A stretch of DNA of 64,000 nt from UBA9676 sp036522155 (lineage in GTDB: Bacteria; Actinomycetota; Actinomycetes; Streptosporangiales; Streptosporangiaceae), in assembly GCA_036522155.1 (NCBI GenBank), contig DATDGI010000072.1, forward strand, positions 1 to 64,000. The letters are read 5' to 3'. The notes beneath the pieces are model-generated. The model ran no database searches and was not told where the DNA came from. It saw nothing but the letters and a program-made list of their open reading frames with translations. The position numbers were made by a program, and so were the translations under genes. Positions 47,313-58,725 of this stretch are shown here, in pieces; within the stretch, counting starts at the first letter, position 1; each line of letters starts with the position of its first letter.

Positions 47313-48371
47313 CTACCTGGGATGCGTGCCGGTCAGCCTGACGCCTTGGCCGCCGGCGGTGATCTGCCCCAGCACCCAGGCGCTGACGCCGCGGGCTGCC
47401 AGCAGCCGCAGCGCCCGGTCGGCGTGGGCGGCGGCGACCACCGCGGCCATGCCGACGCCCAGGTTGAAGACCCGTTCCATTTCCTGAGCGGCGATCCGGC
47501 CGCGCGCCGCCAGCAGGCCGAACACCGGCGGTGGCCGCCAGCTGCCGCGGTCAAGCTCGGCACCCAGGCCGGACGGCACCACCCGCGCCAGGTTCGCCGC
47601 CAGCCCGCCGCCGGTGATGTGCGCCAGCGCGTGTACCTCACAGCCCGCCGCCAGCGCCAGGCAGTCCTGGGCGTAGATCGTGGTCGGGGTCAGCAGTTCC
47701 TCCCCTAGCGGCCGGCCCAGCTCCGGCGGCTCGGCGCCCAGATCCAGCCCGCTGCCGTCGAGTATCCGCCGGACCAGCGAGTAGCCGTTGGCGTGCAGCC
47801 CGGACGAGGCCAGCCCGAGCACCACATCGCCGGCCCGGACCCGGTCCGGGCCGAGCAGGGCGTCCGCCTCCACTACCCCGGTGGCCGCGCCGGCCAGGTC
47901 GAAGTCGTCCGGCCCGAGATGACCCGGGTGCTCGGCCGTCTCGCCGCCGAGCAGCGCACAGCGGGCCCGCACGCACCCCTCGGCCACCCCGGCCACCACC
48001 GCCGCCGCCCGCTCCGGGCGGAGCCGGCCGAACACCACGTAGTCGGTCAGGAACAGCGGCTCGGCGCCGCAGCTGACCAGGTCGTCCACCACCATCGCGA
48101 CCAGGTCGATGCCCACCGTGTCATACCGGCCGAGCCGCTGCGCGATCACCACCTTGGTGCCGACCCCGTCGGTGGAGGTGGCCAGCAGCGGCCGCCGGTA
48201 GCCGGCCAGCCTGCTGGCGTCGAACAGGCCGGCGAAGCCGCCGATGCCGCCGATCACCTCGGGCCGGCCGGTGCGCGCGACCGCGGCCCGCATCAGCGCC
48301 ACCGCCCGCTCGCCCGCGTCGATGCTGACCCCCGCGGCCGCGTACTCACCGCCGGGGACCGGGGTGCTCAC
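47313..48371 (-). CDS. purM: phosphoribosylformylglycinamidine cyclo-ligase (AIR synthetase)
   Basis: The GTG at 48371, after GGGGGAG, gives 352 residues. PurM closes the imidazole ring of AIR with ATP (step five of purine synthesis). Diagnostic parts are YAAAGVSIDAGERAV, LATSTDGVGTKVVIAQ, GIDLVAMVVDDLVSCGAEPL, LLGGETAEHPG, VLGLASSGLHANGYSLVR and HITGGGLAANLARV near the end. Downstream of purF on the same strand with a 55-base gap. Confidence 0.95.
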   Translation of the reverse strand: MSTPVPGGEYAAAGVSIDAGERAVALMRAAVARTGRPEVIGGIGGFAGLFDASRLAGYRRPLLATSTDGVGTKVVIAQRLGRYDTVGIDLVAMVVDDLVSCGAEPLFLTDYVVFGRLRPERAAAVVAGVAEGCVRARCALLGGETAEHPGHLGPDDFDLAGAATGVVEADALLGPDRVRAGDVVLGLASSGLHANGYSLVRRILDGSGLDLGAEPPELGRPLGEELLTPTTIYAQDCLALAAGCEVHALAHITGGGLAANLARVVPSGLGAELDRGSWRPPPVFGLLAARGRIAAQEMERVFNLGVGMAAVVAAAHADRALRLLAARGVSAWVLGQITAGGQGVRLTGTHPR

Positions 48372-48426
48372 CGCTGCACTCCCCCGGCCGCGGCCGTCGC
48401 CAGGCCGGTCCCGGCCACCGCGAGCG

Positions 48427-49911
48427 TCACGGCAGCCCCGTCGCGACGTCGCCGCTGGTGGCCCGCGCCACCTCCAGCACGTGCTTGCCCTGCTCGGCCT
48501 CGGTGACCGGGATCGGGTAGTCGCCGTCGAAACACGCCCGGCACAGATTCGCCGCCGGCACCGTGGTCGCCTCAATCAGCCCGGCCAGCGAGACGAAGCC
48601 CAGCGAGTCCGCCCCGATCGAGGCCTGGATCTCGGCCACCGACAAGTGACCCGCGATCAGCTCGGCCCGGGTGGCGAAGTCGATCCCGTAGAAGCATGGC
48701 CAGCTCACCGGCGGGCTCGAGATCCGCACGTGCACCTGCGCGGCGCCGGCCTCGCGCAGCATGCCGACGATGGCCCGCTGGGTGCTGCCGCGCACGATGG
48801 TGTCATCCACGACCACCACCCGCTGACCGGCGATCACGCTCCGGAGCGGGTTCAGCTTGAGCCGGATGCCGCGCTCCCTGATGGTCTGGCTGGGCTGGAT
48901 GAACGTCCGGCCGACATAGGAATTCTTGACCAGGCCCTGGCCGTACGGGATGCCGCTGGCCTGCGCATACCCGATCGCCGCCGGGGTGCCGGACTCGGGC
49001 ACCGGGATGACCAGATCGGCGTCGGCCGGATGCTCGGCGGCCAGCCGGCGGCCGAGGCCGACCCGGGCCGCCTGCACGCTGCGGCCGGAGATGGTGGTGT
49101 CCGGCCGGGCCAGGTACACGTACTCGAACAGGCACCCGCGCGGCTGGGCCTCGGCGAACCGGGACGAGGCCACCCCCCGCTCGTCGATCGCGATCAGCTC
49201 GCCGGGCTCGACCTCGCGCACGAAGGCGGCGCCGACGATGTCCAGCGCCGCGGTCTCGCTGGCCACCACCCAGCCCCGGGCCAGCCGGCCGAGCACCAGC
49301 GGCCGGAACCCCTGCGGGTCCCGGGCCGCGTACAGCGTCTTCTCGTCCATGAACACCAGCGAGAAGGCGCCCCGCACCAGCGGCAGCGCGGCCCGCGCAC
49401 TATCGGCCAGGCTGGCGGCGGCCGGATCGGCGAACAGCGCGGTCAGCACGTCGGTGTCGGTAGTGCTGACCGGGCCGCGCCACGCCCCGGCCGTCCCTTC
49501 CACCATGGCGGCCAGTTCCAGGGTGTTGATGAGGTTGCCGTTGTGGCCGAGCGCCAGGCTGCCGGACGCGGTCGAGCGGAACGCCGGCTGGGCGTTCTCC
49601 CAGGTCGAAGAACCGGTGGTGGAGTACCGGCAGTGGCCGACCGCGATGTGGCCGGTCAGCGTGGTCAGCACCGACTCGTTGAACACCTGGGCGACCAGGC
49701 CCATGTCCTTGAACACCATGATCCGGGTGCCGTCACTGACCGCGATGCCCGCCGACTCCTGGCCCCGGTGCTGAAGCGCGTACAGACCGAAATAGGTGAG
49801 CTTCGCGACATCCTCACCGGGCGACCAGACGCCGAAGACGCCGCACGCGTCCCGGGGGGGCCGGTCGGCCCGATCGGTGCCATCGTCCAGCCGACCGTCG
49901 GGCTTGACCAC
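48427..49911 (-). CDS. purF: amidophosphoribosyltransferase
   Basis: The 494-residue protein starts at a GTG. PurF makes 5-phosphoribosylamine from PRPP and glutamine, the first committed purine step. It has a 22-residue propeptide and catalytic C23 (DACGVFGV), Ntn motifs ALQHRGQESAGI and HNGNLIN, and the PRPP loop VVVVDDTIVRGST. Cysteines in RGCLFEY, SWPCFYG and ANLCRACF match the iron-sulfur form known from Bacillus. It lies upstream of purM and downstream of the SCP2-like gene. Confidence 0.96.
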   Translation of the reverse strand: MVKPDGRLDDGTDRADRPPRDACGVFGVWSPGEDVAKLTYFGLYALQHRGQESAGIAVSDGTRIMVFKDMGLVAQVFNESVLTTLTGHIAVGHCRYSTTGSSTWENAQPAFRSTASGSLALGHNGNLINTLELAAMVEGTAGAWRGPVSTTDTDVLTALFADPAAASLADSARAALPLVRGAFSLVFMDEKTLYAARDPQGFRPLVLGRLARGWVVASETAALDIVGAAFVREVEPGELIAIDERGVASSRFAEAQPRGCLFEYVYLARPDTTISGRSVQAARVGLGRRLAAEHPADADLVIPVPESGTPAAIGYAQASGIPYGQGLVKNSYVGRTFIQPSQTIRERGIRLKLNPLRSVIAGQRVVVVDDTIVRGSTQRAIVGMLREAGAAQVHVRISSPPVSWPCFYGIDFATRAELIAGHLSVAEIQASIGADSLGFVSLAGLIEATTVPAANLCRACFDGDYPIPVTEAEQGKHVLEVARATSGDVATGLP

Positions 49912-49979
49912 CCGGCCAGTCTAGTGACCTGGGCGGCCTTCCCCGGGCAGGCCGGGCGGCCGGGCGGCCGTGACGGCGA

Positions 49980-50426
49980 TCACATGAGCGGCAGCCACCC
50001 GGACAGGTCGGCGCGCGGGCCGCTGGCGCGGACCTTCCCCGCGGCCACCTGCTCCGCCCAGCCGGACCGGCCGGCCGCCAGTGCCAGCCAGGTCAGCGGG
50101 TCGGTCTCCACCACGTTCGGCGGGGTGCCACGGGTGTGCCGGGGGCCCTCGACGCACTGCACCGCCGCATAGGGCGGCACCCGGACCTCCACCGCGCGGC
50201 CCGGTGCCAGGTCGGCCAGCACCCCCAGCAGGTAGGTCACCGCCGCCCGCAACGCCGGGGGGGACGGGGCCAGCCCGCGGTCCACCGCGGCCAGCGCCCC
50301 GCGCACGCATTCCCGGCCGAGCGCGGCCGCCGTCACCGGGCCCGTCCACGCCGGCTCACCCAGCGCCGTGCGCTGCTCGGCCACCGCGGCCAGCAGCCGC
50401 TCGGCGCTCATGGACCGGGCCGGCAT
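49980..50426 (-). CDS. SCP2-like sterol carrier family protein
   Basis: From the ATG at 50426 the protein is 148 residues; a second ATG at 50411 is possible. The C-terminal part, [20 protein letters not shown] and [18 protein letters not shown], matches the SCP2-type domain of a small actinobacterial family that usually sits in the purine cluster. Lipid binding is presumed, not shown. The start is five bases after the purL stop, and purF follows. Confidence 0.82.
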   Translation of the reverse strand: MPARSMSAERLLAAVAEQRTALGEPAWTGPVTAAALGRECVRGALAAVDRGLAPSPPALRAAVTYLLGVLADLAPGRAVEVRVPPYAAVQCVEGPRHTRGTPPNVVETDPLTWLALAAGRSGWAEQVAAGKVRASGPRADLSGWLPLM

Positions 50427-50431
50427 GACGG

Positions 50432-52755
<2,324 letters not shown>

Positions 52756-52759
<4 letters not shown>

Positions 52760-53433
52760 CCGGCCACCACGTGCCGGATGGCCGAGGTGAAGAAGCCCAG
52801 GCCGTCATCGCCGGGCCCGGTCAGCGGGTCGATCGCGTGCTCGGGATGGGGCATGATGCCCACCACGTTCCCGGCCTCGTTCCTGACCCCGGCGATCAGC
52901 CGGGCGGACCCGTTCGGGTCGCCGTCGGCGTACCTGGCCACCACCTGTCCCTGCTTCTCCAGCGTGTCCAGCGTGGCCTGGTCAGCGAAGTAGGCGCCCT
53001 CGCCACTCTTGAGCACGAGCGTGATCTCCTGCCCCGGCTGGTAGCCGCTGGTCCACGGGGTACCGCTGTCCTCGATCCTGACCCGCAGGCGGCGGTCGAT
53101 GAACCTCAGCCCGGCGTTGCGCATCAGCGCGCCCGGCAGCAGGTGCGCCTCGCACAGGATCTGGAAGCCGTTGCAGATGCCCAGCACCGGCAGTCCCGCC
53201 CCGGCCGCCGGCACCAGGTCAACCATGATCCGAGCGAACCGGGCGATGGCGCCGCAGCGCAGGTAGTCGCCGTAGGAGAAACCGCCGGGCAGGACGACCG
53301 CGTCCACCCCGCGCAGCCCACGGTCGGCGTGCCAGAGCGGGACCGCCTCGCCGCCGGCCCGGTTGACCGCACGCGCCGCGTCACGGTCGTCGAGTGATCC
53401 GGGGAAGGTCACGATCCCCACGCGGGCGGTCAT
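52756..53433 (-). CDS. purQ: phosphoribosylformylglycinamidine synthase subunit PurQ
   Basis: The 225-residue class I glutamine amidotransferase supplies ammonia to PurL. The nucleophile is in [11 protein letters not shown], with [17 protein letters not shown] before it, and the His-Glu pair is in [13 protein letters not shown] follows GAGGACGCCG. The gene overlaps purL by 4 bp. Between purQ and purS lies an unrelated ATP-binding protein gene. Confidence 0.96.
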
Positions 53434-53587
53434 CGGCGTCCTCGCAGGCCACGGTTCCGGCAGCGGGCACCCAGGGTCCGGGGTACGTTGGCAGGCTACC
53501 GGGTCGCAGCCGCCCCGGCGGGCGGGTCGGGCGGCCCGGCTCCGGCCGGCTGTCAGCGTCCGTGACGCGCTGTGCTGGCCGGGGCCG

Positions 53588-54166
53588 TCAGCCGGCGTCG
53601 CGCAACTGCTCGTCCGGCATCATGGCCAGGGGCGCGCCGTTACGCCAGGCAATCCGCTTCTGCAGGGAAACCACGGTGCCGCTTTCCGCGCCACTGATCA
53701 GCGTCACATCGTCCACGCAGGCCTGCATGATGGCCAGTCCGCGGCCCGATTCCGGGAGGGCGGCGATGGCCTCATCCGAGGCCATTTCGCCGGCTTCGGT
53801 GGCGCGGCGATGGAAACGGCCGAAAGTGACCGGCCGGGCCGGGCGGCGGCGCATCCGCACGACGGGCACCGGCCGCGGCATCACCCGGCGGCGCAGCAGG
53901 GGCAGCCGTGCGACCTCGAAGGTCTGGCCGGCGTTCTGCACCTCGATCTGGCAGCCGCCGCGGCCGACACTGGCCACCACCTCGTACTGGGGGCCCGGGC
54001 CGCCGTGCTGGACCACATTGGTGCATGCTTCGGTGACCGCGAGCAGCAGGTCGGCGACGCCGTCGTCGTCGGCCCCCATGCCCCGCAACGTGTCACCGAG
54101 CACATGCCGCATCACCGGCACGCTCAGCGCCTCACGCGGGAACACCAGGCAGAACTTAACGTCCAC
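53588..54166 (-). CDS. RsbW-like ATP-binding regulatory protein (HATPase_c_2)
   Basis: The GTG start after GGGGAGG gives 192 residues. It has the anti-sigma-factor/serine-kinase HATPase fold: LLLAVTEACTNVVQHGG (N box), the IEVQNAGQTF strand, SGRGLAIMQACVDDV (G2-like) and a final GTVVSLQKRI. An insertion of about 60 residues rich in Arg/Pro (RRRVMPRPVPVVRMRRRP) lies between the N box and G2 parts. It may regulate a sigma factor or an anti-anti-sigma partner, none of which is in view. Its place between purS and purQ on the same strand is seen in related actinomycetes but is not explained. Confidence 0.82.
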   Translation of the reverse strand: MDVKFCLVFPREALSVPVMRHVLGDTLRGMGADDDGVADLLLAVTEACTNVVQHGGPGPQYEVVASVGRGGCQIEVQNAGQTFEVARLPLLRRRVMPRPVPVVRMRRRPARPVTFGRFHRRATEAGEMASDEAIAALPESGRGLAIMQACVDDVTLISGAESGTVVSLQKRIAWRNGAPLAMMPDEQLRDAG

Positions 54167-54315
54167 GGTCGCCTCCCCGGCACAATCTCATCCGAGTACG
54201 CATCCGCTCCTCAGTCCCTGCCTCCTCCGTTTCCCGGTTGCCTCTTAACTGCTTTCCCCGTCAGCACGGCAATAATCGTCAGTTCACAGAATGTTCTATC
54301 GCCCCCAGAAGCGAA

Positions 54316-54558
54316 TCAGCCGGCCCGCAACGTGAATTCCTCGATCACCGGGTTAGCCAGCAATTCACCTGCTAGTTCACTCATGCGCGACAGGGCGGTC
54401 TCGTCGGGAGTTCCTGAGAGTTCCACTTCGAACCGCTTCCCCTGGCGTACACCCAGGACTTCGCCGAATCCCAGCCGCTGGCAGGCACTCCGGATGGCCT
54501 CACCTTGCGGGTCGTGAATCTCCGGCCTGAGCATGACCTCGACAATGATCCGGGCCAC
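54316..54558 (-). CDS. purS: phosphoribosylformylglycinamidine synthase subunit PurS
   Basis: The GTG at 54558, after an AAGG, gives 80 residues, the usual PurS size. The sequence RIIVEVMLRPEIHDPQGEAI, SACQRLGFGEVLGVRQGKRF and the ending LANPVIEEFTL are typical. PurS is the small subunit that joins PurL and PurQ. It begins the minus-strand purine block, which runs through to purM. Confidence 0.95.
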   Translation of the reverse strand: MARIIVEVMLRPEIHDPQGEAIRSACQRLGFGEVLGVRQGKRFEVELSGTPDETALSRMSELAGELLANPVIEEFTLRAG

Positions 54559-54743
54559 TGTGCTGCCTTTCCTCGATGCGGCTACGGGCACGCAGCGTAA
54601 CTCACGGCGGTGCCGCCCACGGGCAGCCCGGCCGGGCCCCCGAGCGTTCGCCCATCCGACCCCCGTCTGTCACGATGTCGGGTAGAGCAAACCCGGCTGG
54701 CCGCGGTGATCCTGGGGCCAGCCCCTGACGCAAGGAGTGGCAC
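54559..54743. promoter_or_regulatory. divergent promoter region between purS and E1-alpha genes
   Basis: The 185 bp between the two starts must contain promoters in both directions. I see no PUR box or riboswitch-like fold. A TAGAGC at about 54682 may be a weak -10 for the rightward gene. The E1-alpha gene has AAGGAG seven bases before its GTG. Confidence 0.4.
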
Positions 54744-55898
54744 GTGGCCGTCGATGCTGACGGTGCGGTCACCGCACCGGGACCGGGAAGCCTGGACGGG
54801 CCGACCGGTTCGCGCGCAGAACTCATCCAGCTCCTCACCCCGGAAGGCGAACGAGCCGACCACCCCGACTACCCGCTCGACCTGACCGCCGACGAGGTCA
54901 AGTCCCTCTACCGCGACCTGGTCATGATCCGCCGCATCGACACCGAGGCGATCGCCCTGCAACGGCAGGGTGAGATCGGGATCTGGGCCTCACTGCTGGG
55001 CCAGGAAGCCGCCCAGGTCGGCTCCGGCCGGGCTCTCGGGCCGCGCGACATGGCCTTCCCGACCTACCGCGAGCACGGCGTGGCGTGGTGCCGCGGCGTG
55101 GATCCGGTCAAGCTCCTGGAACTGTTCCGGGGGGTCAGCCACGGCGGCTGGGATCCGGCCGAGCACAACTTCCACCTCTACACGATCGTGATCGGGGCGC
55201 AGACGCTGCACGCCACCGGCTACGCCATGGGCATCCAGCGGGACGGGCTGGAGGGCGAGAACGGCGAGGCCGTCATCGCCTACTTCGGCGACGGCGCGAC
55301 CAGCCAGGGCGACGTGAACGAGGCCTTCATCTGGGCGTCGGTGTTCAACGCCCCGGTGGTGTTCTTCTGCCAGAACAACCAGTGGGCCATCTCCGAGCCG
55401 CTGGAGCGGCAGAGCCGGATCCCGCTGTACCAGCGGGCCAGCGGGTTCGGGTTCCCCGGCCTGTGGGTGGACGGCAACGACGTGTTCGCGTGCCTGGCGG
55501 TCACCCGCAAGGCGCTGCAAGCGGCCCGGGACGGCCAGGGGCCGACGCTGATCGAGGCCTACACCTACCGGATGGGCGCCCACACCACCACCGACGACCC
55601 GACCAGATACCGGCTGGCCAGCGAACTGGAGGCGTGGAAGCTGAAGGACCCGATCGAGCGGGTCAAGGCGTTCCTGGTCCGCACCGGGTCGGCCGACGCG
55701 GCCTTCTTCGAGGGCATCGAGACCGAGGCGGACGAGGTCGGCCGTCACGTCCGGCGGTCCTGCCTGGAGATGCCGGACCCGGCACCGGCGGCCATGTTCG
55801 AGAACGTGTACGCGCAGCCGACCGCGCTGCTGCGCGACGAGCGGGACGCCTACGCGGCCTACCTGGATTCATTCGTCGGCGAGGAGGCGGCGCGATGA
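54744..55898 (+). CDS. pdhA: 2-oxoacid dehydrogenase E1 alpha subunit (pyruvate or branched-chain)
   Basis: The 384-residue protein is the thiamine-diphosphate-binding alpha subunit. It has RQGEIGIWASLLGQEAAQVG, the MAFPTYREHGVAWCRGVDP segment, and the ThDP motif from G182-D-G184 (FGDGATSQGDVNEAF) to N211-N212 (FFCQNNQWAIS). The phosphorylation-type loop reads RMGAHTTTDDPTRY. With E1-beta and E2 just downstream it decarboxylates a 2-oxo acid. The alpha/beta form and the amino acid dehydrogenase gene 8 kb away favour a branched-chain substrate, but pyruvate is equally common in annotation. Confidence 0.9.
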   Translation: MAVDADGAVTAPGPGSLDGPTGSRAELIQLLTPEGERADHPDYPLDLTADEVKSLYRDLVMIRRIDTEAIALQRQGEIGIWASLLGQEAAQVGSGRALGPRDMAFPTYREHGVAWCRGVDPVKLLELFRGVSHGGWDPAEHNFHLYTIVIGAQTLHATGYAMGIQRDGLEGENGEAVIAYFGDGATSQGDVNEAFIWASVFNAPVVFFCQNNQWAISEPLERQSRIPLYQRASGFGFPGLWVDGNDVFACLAVTRKALQAARDGQGPTLIEAYTYRMGAHTTTDDPTRYRLASELEAWKLKDPIERVKAFLVRTGSADAAFFEGIETEADEVGRHVRRSCLEMPDPAPAAMFENVYAQPTALLRDERDAYAAYLDSFVGEEAAR

Positions 55899-56878
55899 CC
55901 ACCCTGACGCTGTCCAAGGCGCTGAACGAGGGCCTGCGCAAGGCCCTGGAAGACGATCCCAAGGTGATCATCATGGGCGAAGACGTCGGGAAGCTGGGCG
56001 GCGTCTTCCGGGTCACCGACGGCCTGCAGAAGGACTTCGGCGAATCGCGGGTGGTGGACACCCCGCTGGCTGAGTCCGGCATCGTCGGCACCGCGATCGG
56101 GCTGGCGCTGCGCGGGTACCGGCCGGTGTGCGAGATCCAGTTCGACGGCTTCGTGTTCCCCGCGTTCGACCAGATCGTCAGCCAGCTGGCGAAGATGCGG
56201 ATGCGGTCGCTCGGCCTGCTCAGCGTGCCGGTCGTGATCCGGATCCCGTTCGGCGGCGGGATCGGCGCGGTGGAGCACCACAGCGAATCCCCGGAGGCGC
56301 TGTTCGCGCACGTCCCGGGGCTGAAGGTGGTCGCGTGCTCCGGCCCGGCCGACGCCTACACCATGATCCAGCAGTCCGTCCGCTCCGACGATCCGGTGAT
56401 CTTCTTCGAGCCCAAGCGCCGGTACTGGGACAAGGCGGAGGTGGACACCGGGGCAAGCCTGGCCGCGGCGCTGCCGCTGGAGTCGGCGCGGACGGTGGCC
56501 GAGGGCACCGACGTGACCGTGCTGGCCTACGGGCCGATGGTGCGGACGTGCCTGGAAGCCGCGGTCGCCGCCCGCGAGGACGGCCGTTCGCTTGAGGTCA
56601 TCGACCTGCGCTCGCTGTCGCCGCTCGACCTGCCCGCCATCGTCGGCTCGGTGCGCAAGACCGGGCGGTGCATCGTGGTCCACGAGGCGCCGGTCACCGG
56701 CGGGCTCGGGGCCGAGATCGCGGCCCGGGTGACCGAGCAGTGCTTCTACCAGCTGGAAGCGCCGGTGCTGCGGGTCGCCGCGTTCTCGGCGCCGTATCCG
56801 CCGTCGCGGCTGGAGGAGCATTACCTGCCGGACCTGGACCGGGTGCTCGACGCGGTCGACCGAACCTTCGGGTACTGA
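55895..56878 (+). CDS. 2-oxoacid dehydrogenase E1 beta subunit
   Basis: The ATG at 55895 overlaps the E1-alpha stop (ATGA) and gives 327 residues. Typical parts are LTLSKALNEGLRKALEDDPK, VIIMGEDVGKLGGVFRVTDG, VVDTPLAESGIVGTAIGLAL, RGYRPVCEIQFDGFVFPAFD and IPFGGGIGAVEHHSESPEA, with the C-terminal domain ending LEEHYLPDLDRVLDAVD. It pairs with E1-alpha in an alpha2-beta2 enzyme. E2 starts 14 bases later. Confidence 0.93.
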   Translation: MTTLTLSKALNEGLRKALEDDPKVIIMGEDVGKLGGVFRVTDGLQKDFGESRVVDTPLAESGIVGTAIGLALRGYRPVCEIQFDGFVFPAFDQIVSQLAKMRMRSLGLLSVPVVIRIPFGGGIGAVEHHSESPEALFAHVPGLKVVACSGPADAYTMIQQSVRSDDPVIFFEPKRRYWDKAEVDTGASLAAALPLESARTVAEGTDVTVLAYGPMVRTCLEAAVAAREDGRSLEVIDLRSLSPLDLPAIVGSVRKTGRCIVVHEAPVTGGLGAEIAARVTEQCFYQLEAPVLRVAAFSAPYPPSRLEEHYLPDLDRVLDAVDRTFGY

Positions 56879-56892
56879 GGAGGCCGGGACCC

Positions 56893-58416
56893 ATGTCTGA
56901 GGTGAAGGAGTTCCGGCTGCCGGATGTCGGTGAGGGGCTGACCGAGGCCGACATCGTCGCCTGGCATGTCAAGCCGGGCGACACGGTGAAGGTCAACCAG
57001 GTCATCGTCGAGATCGAGACGGCCAAGGCCGTGGTCGAGCTGCCGAGTCCCTATGAAGGCGTAGTTACCGGGCTGCTGGTCGACGAGGGCGCAACCGTTG
57101 ACGTTGGGACGCCGATCATTGCGGTCGACGTTGCGCCGGATTCTGGCGGACAGACTGTGGGGGACCGCACGGCCACCATCGACGCCCCGACGGGCTCAAC
57201 GCCAGCCGCGGCCTCGACGGCGTCCGGCTCTAACCAGCCGGTTCTGGGCGGGGCACGGGTGGATGATCTCGTGCCTGCGCCACCGGCGGAGGGTGCGGTT
57301 GAGCCGGGGATTCATGGGAGCCCGGCGCCCAAGGTGGAGCGGCAGGCGGTGCTGGTGGGGTACGGGGTGAAGCTGGGGGCTGCGAAGCGGCGGCAGCGGA
57401 AGAGCACCGCTGCGCCGCAGCCAGAGGCATCAGCGGCCGCTGCGGCGCACGTGCCCGAGCGGGTGTTTCCGCCGTCGATCCGGCCAGGGGGTGTGGAGGC
57501 GCCGGGGCCGGGATCCACGCTGGGGCCTGCCGGGGAGGGGAATGGGCGGGGGCTGGCTAAGCCGCCGGTGCGGAAGATGGCCAAGGAGCTGGGGGTGGAG
57601 CTGGCCGGGGTGGCCGGGACCGGGCCGGGTGGATCGATCACGCGGGAGGATGTGCAGGCGGCGGCGGATGGGGCGGGTCTGGCGGCGCCGGCCGTGCAGC
57701 TGATGCCGGTCTTGCCGCGGGAGGAGCGGGTCGCGGTCCGCGGGGTGCGGAAGCATACGGCGGCGGCGGTCAGTGCCAGCGCGTTCACGGCGCCGCACGT
57801 GACCGAGTTCCTGCAGGTGGACGTGACCGAGTCGATGGCGGCGGTGGGGCGGCTGCGGGAACTGGCCGAGTTCGAGGGGGTCAGGGTTTCGCCGTTGCTG
57901 CTGGTGGCGAAGGCGCTGCTGGTGGCGGTGGCCCGGCATCCGATGATCAACTCGTCGTGGGACGAGCCGGCGCAGGAGATCGTGGTCAAGCACTACGTGA
58001 ACCTGGGGATCGCGGCCGCCACCGAGCGCGGGCTGATCGTGCCGAACATCAAGGACGCGCACCTGCTCTCGCTGCCCGGGCTGGCGCAGGCGCTGGCGGA
58101 GCTGACCGCTACCGCGCGGGCGGGCAAGGCCCAGCCCGCCGACCTGACCGGCGGCACGGTCACGATCACCAACGTGGGGGTGTTCGGGGTCGACGCCGGG
58201 ACTCCCATCCTGACCCCGGGCGAGGCCGCGATCCTGGCGTTTGGCCAGGTGAGAGAGATGCCGTGGGTGCACGAGGGGCAGATCGCGGTGCGGCAGGTGA
58301 CCACGCTGTCGCTCTCCTTCGACCACCGGATCGTGGACGGCGACCTCGGATCGGCGGTCCTGCGGGACATCGGTGCGATGCTGGCCGACCCGGTCGCCAT
58401 GCTGGCCTGGGGCTGA
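56893..58416 (+). CDS. dihydrolipoamide acyltransferase E2
   Basis: The 507-residue protein has one lipoyl domain with K45 in EIETAKAVVELPSPYEG, a long linker, an E3-binding domain (about 218-255: RKMAKELGVELAGVAGTGPG, SITREDVQAA) and the catalytic domain with SFDHRIVDGD (H478, D482). It passes the acyl group from E1 to CoA. The linker part (57060-57760) uses GGG, GTG and GCG-rich codons and more T/A-ending codons than the rest of the gene and window, as if of different origin. No E3 gene follows. Confidence 0.93.
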   Translation: MSEVKEFRLPDVGEGLTEADIVAWHVKPGDTVKVNQVIVEIETAKAVVELPSPYEGVVTGLLVDEGATVDVGTPIIAVDVAPDSGGQTVGDRTATIDAPTGSTPAAASTASGSNQPVLGGARVDDLVPAPPAEGAVEPGIHGSPAPKVERQAVLVGYGVKLGAAKRRQRKSTAAPQPEASAAAAAHVPERVFPPSIRPGGVEAPGPGSTLGPAGEGNGRGLAKPPVRKMAKELGVELAGVAGTGPGGSITREDVQAAADGAGLAAPAVQLMPVLPREERVAVRGVRKHTAAAVSASAFTAPHVTEFLQVDVTESMAAVGRLRELAEFEGVRVSPLLLVAKALLVAVARHPMINSSWDEPAQEIVVKHYVNLGIAAATERGLIVPNIKDAHLLSLPGLAQALAELTATARAGKAQPADLTGGTVTITNVGVFGVDAGTPILTPGEAAILAFGQVREMPWVHEGQIAVRQVTTLSLSFDHRIVDGDLGSAVLRDIGAMLADPVAMLAWG

Positions 58417-58431
58417 CCGGAAAGGACGGCG

Positions 58432-58725
58432 ATGTTCCATCACGTGGTGGTGTTCACCTGGAAGGACGACGCGAGCGAGGCGCAGAAGGCGGCGGTGGCC
58501 AGCGAACTGGCCAAGCTGCCGGAAGAGATCCGGGCCGTCCGGCGGTACGAGTTCGGCCCGGACGCCGGGCTCGACCCGGCCAATGGCGACTTCGCGGTGG
58601 TGGCCGCGTTCGATGACGCCGACGGATACGTCGCCTACCGCGATCATCCGGCCCACCGGAAGGTGGTCGAGAACTACCTCAACCCGATTGTGGCCAGCCG
58701 CAGCCGGGTCCAGTTCGAGATCTAG
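58432..58725 (+). CDS. Dabb (stress-responsive A/B barrel) domain protein
   Basis: The 97-residue protein is a single Dabb domain: [57 protein letters not shown] and [20 protein letters not shown]. Members dimerise into barrels and some act as small cyclases or decarboxylases; here the function is unknown. It is 15 bases after E2. Its TAG stop shares the tetramer CTAG with the stop of the converging acyl-CoA dehydrogenase gene. Confidence 0.88.
   Translation: MFHHVVVFTWKDDASEAQKAAVASELAKLPEEIRAVRRYEFGPDAGLDPANGDFAVVAAFDDADGYVAYRDHPAHRKVVENYLNPIVASRSRVQFEI

Noticed and set aside
54559..54743. Purine riboswitch or PUR box upstream of purS.
   Set aside because: No purine aptamer pattern or paired PUR-box sequence is visible.
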